From positions 124,001 through 188,000 of the forward strand of contig WARS01000045.1 of assembly GCA_008933995.1 (NCBI GenBank): 64,000 nucleotides of DNA. Direction: 5' to 3'. Shown here piece by piece: positions 24,091 to 37,719 of the stretch. Position 1 is the stretch's first letter. Each line of letters opens with the position of its first letter. The translations under genes and the position numbers were made by a program. Origin of the DNA: Datnioides undecimradiatus (Eukaryota > Chordata > Actinopteri > Lobotiformes > Datnioididae). Below the pieces are notes generated by a model. That model was not told where the DNA came from. It was given only the letters and a program-made list of their open reading frames with translations, and searched no databases.

Positions 24091-25991
24091 GTTGTGGTAG
24101 TCTATGTTGTTAGGAGGCTGACCTACTGTATTTCAGTAGGCCTGCAGTTTGGTTGATAGGCAGTTGTAAGGGCAGGAAACAGCCAAGTTATATTCACGTC
24201 TCCTCTCTGTTAGATGCATTCCTTGAGTGCCCTTTCACAGAATATTGTACCCTTTACAGCTACATTAAGGGGCCACTGACATCCAAAATGCAGGGCCCCT
24301 ACTAACCCCCAATTGGGTTCTTTTCATATTTATGTCGAAGCTATGAGCTGAACCAGCAGGACTGAGTTACAAAGAGCAGGTGGGCTCATCCTCCCTGACA
24401 AGCAGCCATTATCAACACAGTTCTTGGAGTGAGAGAGGGAAAAACCACCAGGGATGGGTGTAAAACCTATTTCAAAGACCTTCAAAATCCCAGTTTCTCC
24501 CCTCGCTCTCTCTCTCAATCCCTCGCTGTCATCATTTTATTCGCCCTCTCTCTGCTCCCTTCAGAGGAGAGGGGAATAAAGGAGGGAGGGGGAATGGTCT
24601 ACTTGACCTTAATCTGCCCAGTAGTGAGTTTCAGAGAGATGACATGCAACCTCGGAGGTAAAGGGCAATTGTTTCTTTTTCCCTCTTCTGAGAGCCAATT
24701 TACAGCCCCTGGGGACTTTTTTCTAAAGCTGCGAACTACTTCAGGTTCTGCCACATTGTTTTTGATTCACTCAGCTGGAAGGGGCTAAAAGAGCAAGCAC
24801 CTTCACTTTCCTTATTCTCAATCTTCCCCAGCCCGTTAAATTCCATTCTCACCTCTGGTAACATTTGCATTTCACGGACTACTGTATATGTAACCTATAT
24901 TAGAAAACGTTTGCTGCTTGTTGTGATGGCTATTACAACAGCTCAGCAATAACATTCATCTCGTGGAAGTCCAACAACTTGAATTGAGCATAAAATGCCA
25001 ATAAGGAAATAAATCCCATCGGTGATATTCTGTGTGCAAACCCTGAGGTAATGAATGAGAAGTGCCATCAGCAGCAATTGGCTTAAGGACTGGATGTAGT
25101 CTATAGATTCCACAAATCTGCATCAAACCCAAGAAAACTAGAATGGTCTGGATTTGCCATATTGATTTTATGAGTGTGGAACTAAACAGAAATAGCAAAT
25201 CAAAACTCTCTTTCCATTAACACTGCCTGCACATAAATGAGCCAAGCATAATGTCCAAAGATTCGCTTGCATGGCTTTCCACCTTTGTTTTACAACATCA
25301 TTTTCTACTTCAAATTCAAGGGGCAAGACTAATTAGTCAGTTGATAATTTCACCTTCAAACAGAAAAAAAACATCAAAAACATGACCCATGATTGCTGCA
25401 TTGCTAGTTGCTCCAATCAGAACCACCTCATTAGCTCAAACGAGGCTGACTTTGCTTAAATGACAGCCATTCCTCAAAGTAAACGTGATCCACTGTCTGT
25501 AGCTGTGCCAGCTAGTCCACATCAGCAGTATGCACAGAGAAAACTGCATCCATTTCTCCAGCAATAAACAAAGCATTTGTTTAGACTAGAATATTTAAAT
25601 CAGCGTGTCAACAGACAAAACTGCAGCTCAGATTTTCTAATAAAGTCACAAAGCGCTGACCGATTTGCCAAGTGCTCATATAGAATAGTCAAGAAGTGAT
25701 GCATATTTAACCATGTATAAAGGCAGAGAAATTAACCATGAGACAAGTCTTGCAGAGCCAATGTGAGCCATGAATTAGTAATTCGGAGTGAAGTTATTAA
25801 GTTATTTGTTAACAGTAAATATTCTGTATGTGTCCCTGAGAGCATGACTTTTTAATAATTTGGAATTTTTAAACTTTAATGTTTTGCTCCGTTCTGGAAA
25901 TAATGGTGCTTAGCTGTAATTGATTCTTCCGGCGTGGAGTAATTATGATGGCTGTGTCGAAGTGAAGCCTGATCTGCTTGGCCTTGGGTGA

Positions 25992-25992
25992 T

Positions 25993-26025
<33 letters not shown>

Positions 26026-26034
26026 GAGAGAGAG
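25992..26034. repeat. (AG)n microsatellite
   Basis: About 20 AG units with one ACAG interruption. Confidence 0.95.
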
Positions 26035-26651
26035 CGAGGGGCAAACAGAGAGATTTAAAGACAAGGAGGAAAGACACTGTGGAGACGCAGGTTGGTTATA
26101 TCTCTTGACAGATAGCCTGACTGAACTGGAGGCAGAATACAACACACTGGTGGGAATAGCCTCCAACCCTGAGCTATCCATCTTCCAATCCTCATTTTTT
26201 TAGGCCTACTCACTTAAAACACCTTATGTCCGCTAGTCTTGCTTATTTTGATGGTCTGGGACCAATAAACACTCACTGCATTTCTCTCCATCCCTGCTGC
26301 TTGTATCACTGTCTTTGCCACTCTTGCCATCCTTGCCCCTGAAAGTGTCTTGCTAGCAGGTCACTATGCCAACGGCAGCAGACAGAGTCGATCTCAGCAG
26401 GGTAGTATTTAATCCATCAGGGCTCAGTGTTAATTACTCACACGTCCACAGGGCTCTGAAGTGAGGCTGAGTTGACATAGCCTGGCACTGCTCTTTAAAG
26501 GGAATGATCCAACAACAGTGTGTAAGGTCTTTGTCTGTTACCAAGGCACAAGTTAATATGTAAAAAGTCAAACATCCTAAACGCCAGCCCCATGTCCAGC
26601 AACACACAAGTACATCCTGTAGAGCACAGTGGAGAACAGAGCAGGGTAAAA

Positions 26652-26654
<3 letters not shown>

Positions 26655-26688
<34 letters not shown>
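26655..26688. repeat. (AC)n microsatellite
   Basis: About 17 perfect AC units. Confidence 0.95.
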
Positions 26689-26690
<2 letters not shown>

Positions 26691-29039
26691 CCAGGTAAAG
26701 GTGCACGGTCATCTGCAACTGATGGGGTTTCCCATAGGTCGGCGACACACACCGCTTCATGGGGACCGCCAGGAGAGAAATGCCAATTGTCTTGTGGGTT
26801 AAGTCCCTATAGCAAAGAAAATACACAGAAACACACACACTGACACATACACACACATGGGGTCCTGTCTAGAGTGGCATAGCAGGCCCTGGTCACAGCT
26901 GCTCTCCCCCGCCTCGGGAGGAATTGCTTCCATTTGGCCTGTCACTTTGGCCAGGGCCACTGTGGCTTTTCTCATTTGTCAGAGAGCGGGGGCGATCCTC
27001 TGGCTCTCATGGCTAATCTGCAGCCGCAGGCTAGAGGAGACACACACATGCACATACACACACAGACACACACAGTTTTCTCTCATCTGACTGATATAGG
27101 CTTTGGTTCACAAGGGCCTTTTTACTCTTTCCGTTCAGCGTCGGGAAAACAAGAGCAACAAGTGAGAGACTGAGAGAGATGTCAACAGTATCAAGGTCAA
27201 GGATACAACCTCTCACTGAGCTTCATTTGCAATGTACACATTATTTACACACACACACAGGCTAGTGCCTGTGATGATGAGATTGTATTCTTGCAACTGC
27301 TGCAAAATCCTTTTTGCTATTGACTTGAAGAACTACAAACAACACACGAAGGTAATTGGACATGGTTTTAGTAATTATCCTCTGATGGAGGCACAAAATA
27401 TTGCTTTAACTGTAACACCGAGGAGTCTGAGTTCCTCATTCTCTTACATGCATGAGCGCTCAGTTAGCACTTGATTAAGGGGGAGATATAATTCAGTAAG
27501 TCTCAGCGAGGGATATCAAGGTCCAAATGAACATGGAATTGCCTGTATTCATAAACAGACGTACAGAATTCCTTGAGATCAACTTTGTCTTGCTTGATTT
27601 TATTATGGTATATTGTGGAATAATTATACCATAACAGCCGAGCAACACTGGCTAGTAACATTTTACAGCACCGAGGGAGCGGAGCATTCCAATTAAAGAG
27701 CTGTCACACAACGCTTTGAGGAAAACATGGCCAACGTGCTGTGCCAAAACCGATCCTATCATTAGAGGCTGCCGTCGCTTTGAGGTACAAATGCTTTCAA
27801 GTCTTTCTTTCAGTCAGCTTCCGCTGCAGTCAACAGGTGATGGCTCTACTTGATTAGGAGTCTGCCTTAAGTCTACCAGTATCAATATGCAGCTACCTGT
27901 GAAGATCTATATTGGAATGAAAATGTATTCCTATGATCAAAGGAAATCCAAAATTGGTTTGTCTCTCAAGATAAAAACAAGTAAGTCGAGGCCCTCTTGA
28001 TGCTTTTAATATAGAGAGACAAACAGAACAACTCCACATGCACTGAATGGGACCCAACAAGAGTGTACAACATGACTTGCAGCTGCAGCTACAGCTTTAC
28101 AAATTAGTTATTTGAAGGAGTTTATGACCAGACAATATAATTTGGTTGGAGCATGTCTGTCTTTTATCTTCTGCTAACATTTAAAACAGATCAACTTTTT
28201 TTTTTTCATTTGTCAGACAACATTGTCAACATTCACAAACAGTGCTTAAAGCATCTGAGATCACAGGAATGAGCTGAACAGCCATGAACTAATTAATTAC
28301 ATTTTTGTCCATGACAAACATACAAAATATATTACGATTTATTATTGAGAGAGGAAGATAATTTCAATTCACTAAAGATGATTTCAATGCAATTAATTTG
28401 AAAGGGAGGCACAAACACGCACAGAAGTGGAAATATTTAAAATACATATGACGCGATCTAACCGAGTAAAAAAGGCAATTATTTGCCGATTAGTCAACAG
28501 TTTTAGTTGCAGTTTTGATATATTAAATATAAAACTGAAACTGTGTCATTGAAGAAAGAAGATAATTACTTGTTGGTGATTTAACTAACTGCAGGTGACT
28601 ATTAAAAGGTTTTTATCACCACACAAGTGTTCTGGTCTTTACTGCAGTTTACACAAGCAAGAAAGTAAAAGTACATTCATCATGTTTGAAACTGATACAT
28701 GCATCTTTCAAACAATTAAACATTGTGGCAATTTCCCTTACTCTCATGCAATTACAATTGTAAGTGCACTTCACTTAACTTTTACTGGTGATGAATCAAA
28801 AAGCTATTTTCATTAAATTTAAGAGAAGACAACAGATTTGAGTACCTGTGATTTTGTGAACCTCTGGATCCTTACAGCATCTCTTTTGGTGACATTTAGC
28901 CAGCACAGTTTGCAGAGGCTACTTGCCGGGAACTGCTCTAAAAAGGAAGAGGAGTAAAGGGTAAGGATGCATCGTCTCACATATTATCTTAAGAAGAAGG
29001 CATTTTCTACATGGATGCAGCTTCTGAAAGCCATGCCTC

Positions 29040-29042
<3 letters not shown>

Positions 29043-29118
<76 letters not shown>
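29043..29118. repeat. Compound (AT)n(AC)n microsatellite
   Basis: About 29 uninterrupted AT units pass directly into about nine AC units. Confidence 0.97.
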
Positions 29119-29289
29119 TTATACATAGGTGATCATGTAATTTACTTTATGATCCAGTTCAGTTTGCCACATTGATCAAAGTCTCATCTTTAATTTACAA
29201 ATCATTGCAAAACATATTAGAGAAAACATCATTTGAGTGATGGTCCTAACTTTTTAAGTATTTGTGACAACCTTAATGTATTCCCAAGT

Positions 29290-29620
29290 TTAATTATTTC
29301 TTAATATTGACATTTCTAATTAAGCAGCATAATTGGAAAGCCTGTGTGCAGTGGCAATCATTTAAGCGGCCACTGAAAAATTAATATAAAAATTATTAAT
29401 GAATACTACCGCTTTTAATTGCTGTGTACCCATATTCATAATTGCTGCAGCATCCTCCTTGAAATGACATGATGACAAATACAAGTGTCATGTCAGCGCT
29501 TTCCTTCTTCATCTCATACCTCAATCAAAGCTAATCCATTTCACCTCAGCTATGAACACTGAAACAAATTAAAGTCCCATTTCATTTTCCACCTTCATTA
29601 ATGCATCTTGTTTCCAAGGT
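29290..29620. promoter_or_regulatory. Candidate conserved non-coding element
   Basis: Unique AT-rich block with repeated TTAAT/ATTAAT homeodomain cores (ATTAATATAAAAATTATTAATG at about 29380-29401) flanked by moderately GC sequence, with no coding frame. Called by texture only. Confidence 0.25.
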
Positions 29621-32130
29621 TACAATCATTTAGTAAGTGTGGAACAAACAAATTCAAAGACGGTTGTGCTTTGATATTTTGAGAGGAAGACGTGGATGGA
29701 GCTTACTGGGAAAACAAATCAGCCCAGAGTTTTAATCCTCCAGCTCCAAAGTGTTCTGCACATGTTTATCACAAAACAAAGCCTTTTTCATCTCAACAAA
29801 CATTTTAATATTAGACTTTAGAAGCTTATGCCCACAGAATAATGTTCATAATTCAAACTTTGCCTTGCCAACGTTATACTAGTAAGTACATCCTGTATTA
29901 ATTGCCCCTATCCAAATGCCGACAGGAGACGGCATGAGCAGTAACTGCACAATGTCATTATGTTTGTGGTGTTTCCTCCTGTGGTGTGATGTGACAACGC
30001 CAGACACAATGACCCAATTTGCCTGAGTGGCTATAGGGGGGTGCCAATGGTAGGTTGCATCATAAATACTGTACAAGGACCCTCTTGAAGCAAACAATAC
30101 ATTTTCTTGAATGTACTGACACGCAGCCATATAAAACGTCACATTTTGAGAGTGTTTACACACTAGATTTTCTTCTTCGTTCACATATAAAGAAGAAAAG
30201 AAAACAGAGCCTAAAGAAACGAAGGGCTGGGGGCGGTGGGGGCAATGATGAGTTCTCCGACTAGCCTCTTTCGCATGCAAATCATATCTGAATTTCTCAT
30301 TAGCATAAATGCATGAGCAACTTTAAATGCTTTTAATTTTCAATCTCGCCAAGCAGAGGAGTAATTTGTCACTGTCAGGATGGGAGACTAAAAGGGGGGG
30401 ACCAGAGGGAGCCAAGGACTCCACGCTAAACTGGAATCACAGAAAATTTCTGATTTACTAATTGACTGATGTGCAGTTCAGTCGAGTTGCCTTGAAGGTG
30501 TAAATAATTCTGTGTATATTCAAATGGCAAAAATGAGAGAGTGTGGGGTGGATGCGGAAAAGCACATTACATGATGCTTTTCCCCAGGCCACACTTTTTT
30601 CTGGTGATTCTAATTTCCAGCCTTTTACGTTCTCACTCTGTCTCTTTAAAGGGGTGCAAGTTTGCTGTTTTAGTACATAATCACAGATAATCAACTGGAA
30701 ATTAAAACAAAATGTCACATTTTTTTTACATCTCTTTGCCATTACACAAAAAGAGGCTGCTCAAAGCTATTCAGCAGTCGAGCACAAAAACATTCCCAAC
30801 AGCTTATCGCATAAGCGGTTTTAAGTCATTTCAAATTTTATCTTCATTCTTTCAAGATGTAAGATCAATTGACACTGCACTCTGAAGTCTAAACCACTAA
30901 TGCCTCGTTCTTTGAACAAAGCAGTTCAGATTCAGACAGACCTTGTTAGCTAAATTTAGCTGTAGGTGAAAACAGGGGAAAAAGATTTAACAAGCTCCCC
31001 ATTTAAATGACTAAAACCAATTATGCAAACATAATTAGTATTCCAAAAGAAAACTAAAGACGACTGCAGCATGGGTCTAGCTGCCTACCTCCATAGAAGG
31101 GCCCATCAGGCAGAATCTTTGTTTATGTGTCAGCCTGTACACTAACTCTGGGTGATGAAATGCATTCTCTGGCTTCTTCGTCCACATCATCCCGTTCTTA
31201 CAAGTTGGCCACCTCCAGAAGGTTCTCAGAGACAAGCTGGACAAACGATCATCTCAGCTTCACATCTCCTTTGGGTTTCTAAAAGCCAGACAAACGGAGT
31301 CCCTGGTCTAACTAGGAGCTCCAAGGTGAAACTTTTATGCTGTCTGCTCCTGCTGGTAATTACTCAATGGTTTAGGGGATGGCAACGAATTAAGCCCATG
31401 TCTCACTGAATGAATTGGAAGTATGATCCCATCACATCCAACATGAATGAGAACACAGCACCTTTTGCTCTGTGTGTTGCAGGTTTATACAATTGGTGCA
31501 CAGCTGTGAAAAAAAAAATAATTAAACTAAAAAACAAAAATAAGAGATATGTCCAAATCATAGTTGTTTGACCCAAGTAACTTAACACATGCATTTACAA
31601 AGTACTAGCCAAATAAATGCATACTTCCCCTCATGCCATGATGTATATTAACATAAAGCAGCATTTTGGGCCACTATTGTGGCGTTATCTATGGAGACTA
31701 GGTAGAGTTTAGCCTCATTATAAGTATTAGCCGCTAACTGCACTCTAGTTGTATATACAAATGTCACATTAATGCGTTTTGAGTACCATGCTGTCTAACC
31801 AGTCAGCCCAGCAGCTAGTCTTGGCTATCTTAGCCTTGCGTTTGCCATGTATTACATTTTATTCTCGACTCAGTGCTAACTAGGGGTTTCTATACATTCA
31901 ACATCATCTTAAAGTCCTAATGTTACATTAACAGTTAGCTAACTTGACGAACTAGCTAACCGGTCATTAGTTTATGGTTTATGGTGCTTCTTGTGTCAGT
32001 TTTTATGTTTAAATGCAGGGTGAAATCTGGTAAATACTTATCTAGTTAGCTTCCTCTACATCCACCTAGCGCCTATCCAATCCAGAGCAGTGTGGACAGT
32101 ACAGGGAAACGGGGTTCAACCGTCAGGGGG

Positions 32131-32159
32131 CTGTCAATCATCCTATCTCCATGGCAACG
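32131..32159 (-). promoter_or_regulatory. PBX-PREP decamer next to an RFX X-box-like site
   Basis: The plus strand reads CTGTCAATCA (32131-32140), the exact complement of TGATTGACAG. Five bases later comes TCTCCATGGCAACG (32146-32159), containing CCATGGCAAC, the half-site core of RFX X-boxes. A CCAAT lies upstream near 32079. This may be an enhancer or minor promoter; no coding frame starts nearby. Confidence 0.35.
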
Positions 32160-35008
32160 GGCTGCTGTGAGGCTTGTTTAGGTTTTATGGTGAGAGCAAT
32201 GTAACAGGGCAATTAGTAAGTGTGCTATTGTATTTCTTCTCAATCAAAACCTGCTGCATTTGAAGTAATATGGTAACATTAAAATAAGGGTACACTTCTA
32301 AATTAAAATCAATAATTACGTTGCTTCGTTTTTTCATGTACAGATTCCACAGCTGGCAGCCATAATAAAAAAGGCCTTGAAAGAAATCTACATTCACTCC
32401 ATCAATGAAAAAATAAATTGCTCAAACATAGTTCTGCAAACAAAATAAATGTACATTTATTTTTACGACAACAAAATTGAATATTCCACCTTAAGTAAAA
32501 AATATTCTGATGTAAATTTAAAACTGAATCAGTGACACTTTGATACAATACCTAACAGTGGAGCACCTAATCATGGCTATATTGTTTGTTAAATGGTCTT
32601 TGATAAACAAGACTCGTAGAACTAAATTGCAAGGTTTATGAGGTAATTGTAATTATGAAATGACATGGCCATAGATACGCACATCTTTTGACCCCCGAGA
32701 CCCCCCACAACCGAATCCCGCCTTAGCTCAGCCTGAACATGGGGTAGATATGTGTCATACTTTACCGAACCGCAACTGCTTGTTGTGTGGCAGTATAGAT
32801 TCTAATATGAACTGAAGTGCAAGTACATGTAGTGTACACCTCATTTGGAGCATGGATGGAGAAGGGCGCAGCTGTGGTGTGATCATTCTTTACACCATGC
32901 TCATACTGCCCTCCAGTGTTGAAAGGGTGAACGTAGGAAGAAAAACGTTAAATGGAAACAATAGAAGCAACAATTGACAACTCCACAATCACTTTGTGAT
33001 GCAAAATTCAGTCCGTGTCAATTTTTTTAGACTGTAGTTTGTGGCAGGTAACTGGGTAATTATATAAAAAACTAAATCATGATCTGCTTTTTCAACAAAA
33101 ATGTGCACACACACAAGAAATTTGACTGTTAAAGGCTTTCAGTGTACTTGTAGAGACAGACAGCTATAGACAAGAGCAACAAAGCTAAACAAAATATAAA
33201 CAAAATAAATCAAAAGTGTAAAAGCAACAATAATCAACACACAATGTCTGTATGAAAGTCAAACTGTTTCTGTAAATTGTATACATATTGTATTATATAT
33301 AGCATACTTACATTTAATTTTGACGGTAATGATGTATATGTATTAAAAGAACAAATGTGTATTTAAACTATAAACTGTCAAAATTGTAGGTACAGGTACA
33401 CGTTTGTGTTCCAGGGCTGTGTGACTGATATCACATATTAATTCATTCAATTGACACACTATCTTTCTATTAAAAAAAATCTGCAAGGCATGACTAGGGC
33501 CATAAAAAATCATTTTTCTTGATTTCACTTTTATACGAAATGAGTGCCTGTGTGAATTTATGTTTTGATGTACTGTTTAAATAGAGGGTTTTTATATAAT
33601 GCAGATTTGCAACGCAGAGTTTTGAAATAAAACACAAATTTAAATTACACATTTGTCCCTACAGCAGTACAGCAGTCTCACTATATTTATACCATTACAT
33701 GCAGTGCAGTTGTCTGTAGGGCTTGCCATTGTGCAAATCTGTTATATATTTTATCTTGCTGTCATATGATTTTTGTCACATAACCTCTGCTGTTGCCTGT
33801 GTAAGGGGACACATACAATTATTGCAGTATTGACAGTATAGCATTGCGCATATTCATATTTCCAATAAGATAAGATAAGTGTTACAAGGAGCCAACGGGG
33901 CTGTGTAAATAATAAATTACATAAACAGTAGCCTAAACATATTAGAAGATAACAAAGGATTCTTATAAAAGCATGTGGCACAGCGCCACAAATTTACTAC
34001 ATTAAACAGATGCAATGACTGTGACATGAAATCAATATCGTTACTTTAAATTTGATGATTGTCTAGACTGCAGTAGTGTCGATGTACTCTAACAGTCTGG
34101 GTTCAAATTGCTTTTTAGTTGATACAGTATATGAGTAGCACTGACTGGTAAAATGTACTGTATGTCAGAGAGTTCAGTAAATTTCACTTTCAATAACACA
34201 TGCTTCACAAGCTTAAATTAAAAATGAAAGAAGATCACATTAAATTCCAAGAAAGAGTTTTGTTGTTACAGCCTTAGCTGGTCTGGTATGGCCAGCAGCA
34301 GCAGCAGCATGTTTTTAGCAAACTTTAGATAAATACTGCTGTGTGACAGCCATTACTGAGCCTGCACTGCATTAATGACACACTATGCTCTATTATGCAC
34401 AAAAGTAAAACAAGACATAAACTAACCATAGAGAGATGTTTGTTGTTTCTTGTTCGTGGTCCCATTCCTCTTGCTCTCAGGTCACTTATTGATGATGTTT
34501 TAAGCAACTGCCCCAGGAGAATCTTGGGAAGTGAAGGGAAATTGGATGTGTTGTTTATCCTGTAGTTGCCGCCTGTTCCCACAGTGGCACTGTTTAACAA
34601 AAGTTACAATGTCTGGCTTTGAAATTCTGTTCACTCACTTACATCATTTGTGAGGACAGGGATGGAAAAGGTCCCTGAATGCCCCCCCTAACAAAAAACA
34701 AAAAAACAACACAACACAAAAACAACACACAACTCTGGTCAACACGGCTCTCATCATATCTGGCTCTTTCTGTCTTTGTTAATATTTTATTTAGGATATT
34801 TTAATAGAGCTAATTAAAATGTAGCTATGTCTTTTATGATGCTCTATGATCTTCTGATCTCAGAGCACATTATGCTTTATTAGGACTCATTACCCTTTAT
34901 ATTACCCTGATTTTTCACCTGTTATCCTGAAATATCTGTTACCTGTTTAACTTGAATTGATATGCTTCAGCTGCAACATGAAGATAGAACTTCATTTTCA
35001 CTTTAATA

Positions 35009-35050
35009 TCCATCCATCCATCCATCCATCTTCTTCTGCTTATAAAACTG
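35009..35050 (+). repeat. (ATCC)n with flanking fish-repeat remnant
   Basis: Five ATCC units run into CTTCTTCTGCTTAT, which resembles the widespread fish sequence in which CCATC repeats precede CTTCTTCCGCTTATCC. Only this end is recognisable. Confidence 0.4.
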
Positions 35051-35741
35051 GGAAACTCCACCCTCCAGCAATCAAAGTTTATTATAACATCACAGTATTT
35101 TCCCACCATTTGGAGTGGTTACCACTTCAGTGAAAGAAGTATAATGTGTGCATTATTATATTATATATGTTGCTTCAGTTAGTGGAAGCCATAGTGAAAT
35201 AAACAAATGTTTTGGTCTGACTTGACTTTTTCAATCTGTCATAATTAGGAAAATTCTTCAATGAGTCATGAAATGTTTTAATATTATAATTATCTTATAA
35301 TTTGTCATAATTATGAGAAAATTTTGCCAAAGATAGTTACAATCATAACTGTGACATACCCTTACATAATTGTAATTAGACACAATATCTCATAATTATG
35401 ATACTGAAACGTAATAAGGCTTACTAGTAATTAAAAAACACTTGGAGATTAAAATTACAGATGTAAATGTGGGAACAGGCTTCCACCAGCATTTCATTTT
35501 GTCACATATTACAGCACTTGACTCTTGATTGATTGATGATGCAGGTGATTGGCTTGTAATTAAGAGCTATGAATACACTCATAGCTGGGTTGACTGAAAT
35601 AACATAATCATCAAAGCTGGATTTGCCGTTGTGATATTCACATTGGTTTAAATTGGTTGGACAACAATGTTCTTTTGTAATCTGTTGGGCATGAGCTCAG
35701 GTTTAGACAGCAGCATTGCTGGGTGCTGTTACAGTCTCTAT

Positions 35742-35756
35742 CCACTAGATGGCAGC
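35742..35756 (+). promoter_or_regulatory. CTCF-like binding site
   Basis: CCACTAGATGGCAGC matches every position of the vertebrate CTCF core consensus CCASYAGRKGGCRS. A weaker match on the opposite strand lies at 32906-32919 (12 of 14). Confidence 0.45.
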
Positions 35757-37719
35757 TTCGTTCCAGATTTGACACATGAATCAAAAGAGTGCAGCATTTG
35801 CCCATCATGCTACAGACATGTTGACAAAACCAAAATCATTTTTCAGACACAAAATATTTTATTTGAAGCACTTATTTCTGACTGATATACATTATCCAAC
35901 AGCTAGTTTGTTAGCCCACTTCGTATACCTTGAACATGAAGCCATTGCCTAGCATTGCATTACTTTACCGTCCACCACAGCAGCATATCCAAAACTACCA
36001 TATCCATACAAAAGGTCACAAAAATACAGATGCCAGCCAGCAAAATATGAAAACCACAACCATCTTGTCCTAGTCACACTGACTGCCTGGAGACATTTCT
36101 ACAAACGTTATCAAAAGCAATTTGTTCCAAGAATATATCAGCATTAGCTTCCATACAAAACTCACACTGTGTTATTGAAGCAGCAAACAAAGTCTGTGAA
36201 ATGTTTAAGAGGAAGAAATTTCGAGGAGAAATGAATTCATGTGCACTGATGCCAGAGGAACATGGTTTGTTGGCGTCATGGCAGCAGTTTGTGGAAGCAG
36301 TAGGAGCCATGGCCTGACCCTGCTGCAGCACTGTTGTATCTAATTTAACCTTTGACCTGAACGACGGGCCGGCCCTAGTTGGTGAAGAAACCTGGTAGCA
36401 GTTAAACAAGGGTCTGTTGGTTCTTTCCTTAAACACATACAGAGAAAGAACCATAGCAGTTGCATCTATGTGTATTTCAAATGGCTTGATTTCCCTTCTC
36501 TTCCCAGAAAGTGCCTGTGAGCAGCAAACCTCTTAAAAGTAACAAGTAGTGCTTTAGTTTTCCCCCTCAAACCGACGATGTCAGAGGCTTTTTATGAAGA
36601 ACTTAATCCACAAAAGATGTGAAAGTCTTGGACAGTTTTGATAATTTTTTGTTTTACCCTGAACGAATTTTTCTTTATCTTTGGCAAATGTGCTTAACGT
36701 GGAAGCTGTGACATCCTTCTGAGTTTGCATGGAGGCAAAACTGAAGATTTTGAATCTAAAAATGATGTACCTTTATGTACCTTTCAACCTTTAAAGTCAG
36801 AAATTTGAATTTTTTGTCAGAAGTCCTGAAGCATCTTGTTTTATATTTTGGACAAGGTTGTTTTTAGCTTCTTCGAGAGTTAAAATATTGAATTTGCTTC
36901 GACTGAAAAGGTCCCCTGAATTGCAGCAGGTGCAATATGCTGTTGTCTTACAAAGGGAATATTTGCACTGTGTGTGACTGACATATTCTTTTTACTGACA
37001 TTAATTTGACCTTGATTTTCAGATTTTGTACGAAATTAAGTTTCCTTGGGCTGTTGGTCATTTAAGACAGCTGAATACCTCTGCTTACATTGAGGAAAAT
37101 GACAATTATCTGACATTTTGTGGACCAGATGAACTGATTATCACAAAAATAACAAAAATAATCATGAGTTACAGCCCGAGTTTGAGGAATAACTTGTTCC
37201 TGCCAATTCATATTCCCATTGTAGTAACTAGCACATCATTATAGCAGACCCACATTTATCTCATTTGCATAGAACCTGTGTTGCATCATTCATAAAGCGC
37301 ACAACAACTGCTTCCATTCTTCCCTTTGTACAGCTTTCAAGAGTCACCAGTCAGCTAGTTAATATGTTCTAAATAATACCTATGCTAACTACAAAAGTGC
37401 ACCAAACCAAACTGAACACAGGAGGTACACACAATAACCTACAGTCACTGTCATCATGTCATTATCTACAGTCAGATACAATTTTGTTGCATTCATTCAA
37501 CACTATCAAAACAAAAAAAGGTGTTTCCTTTTAAGGCTTAACCCTGCAGACACATTGAATTGCCATGCAAATACACACATTCCATTGCAAGCAGGTAATG
37601 AGACACTGAGTTAGAAAGCTGACATTGAAGAGTGTATATAGGCTCCTTTGCTTATTCCAGTTTTGCTATGACACATTTCTTGTGTTATTCTGGATCACAC
37701 GCACACACACCTGCACACA

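Larger units (their letters stand above)
24091..29290. other. Intergenic, no supportable gene
   Basis: Contains an AG microsatellite (25992-26034), CA microsatellites (26655-26688 and about 26830-26855), smaller CA patches near 27040-27075, and the long AT/AC repeat at 29043-29118. No coding frame was recognised. Confidence 0.6.
29621..37719. other. Intergenic plus probable 3' UTR of kbtbd11 at its right end
   Basis: No protein gene is supportable. Notable items are a PBX-PREP decamer beside an RFX-like half site (32131-32159), CTCF-like matches at 32906-32919 (minus) and 35742-35756 (plus), a (ATCC)n fish-repeat fragment at 35009-35050 and a degenerate CATAATTATGAG array at about 35230-35410. 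The kbtbd11 3' UTR must begin at 37719 and run leftwards. The first minus-strand AATAAA I noticed is at 35858-35863, which would give a 3' UTR of about 1.9 kb; this end is unproven. Confidence 0.5.

Noticed and set aside
26434..26856. 140-codon minus-strand frame
   Set aside because: It spans a CA microsatellite (Cys-Val repeats) and shows no recognisable protein.
4451..37719. A hidden protein gene, CRISPR array or complete transposon in the 33 kb interval
   Set aside because: No long homologous frame, no regularly spaced direct repeats and no terminal inverted repeats with a transposase were seen on either strand.
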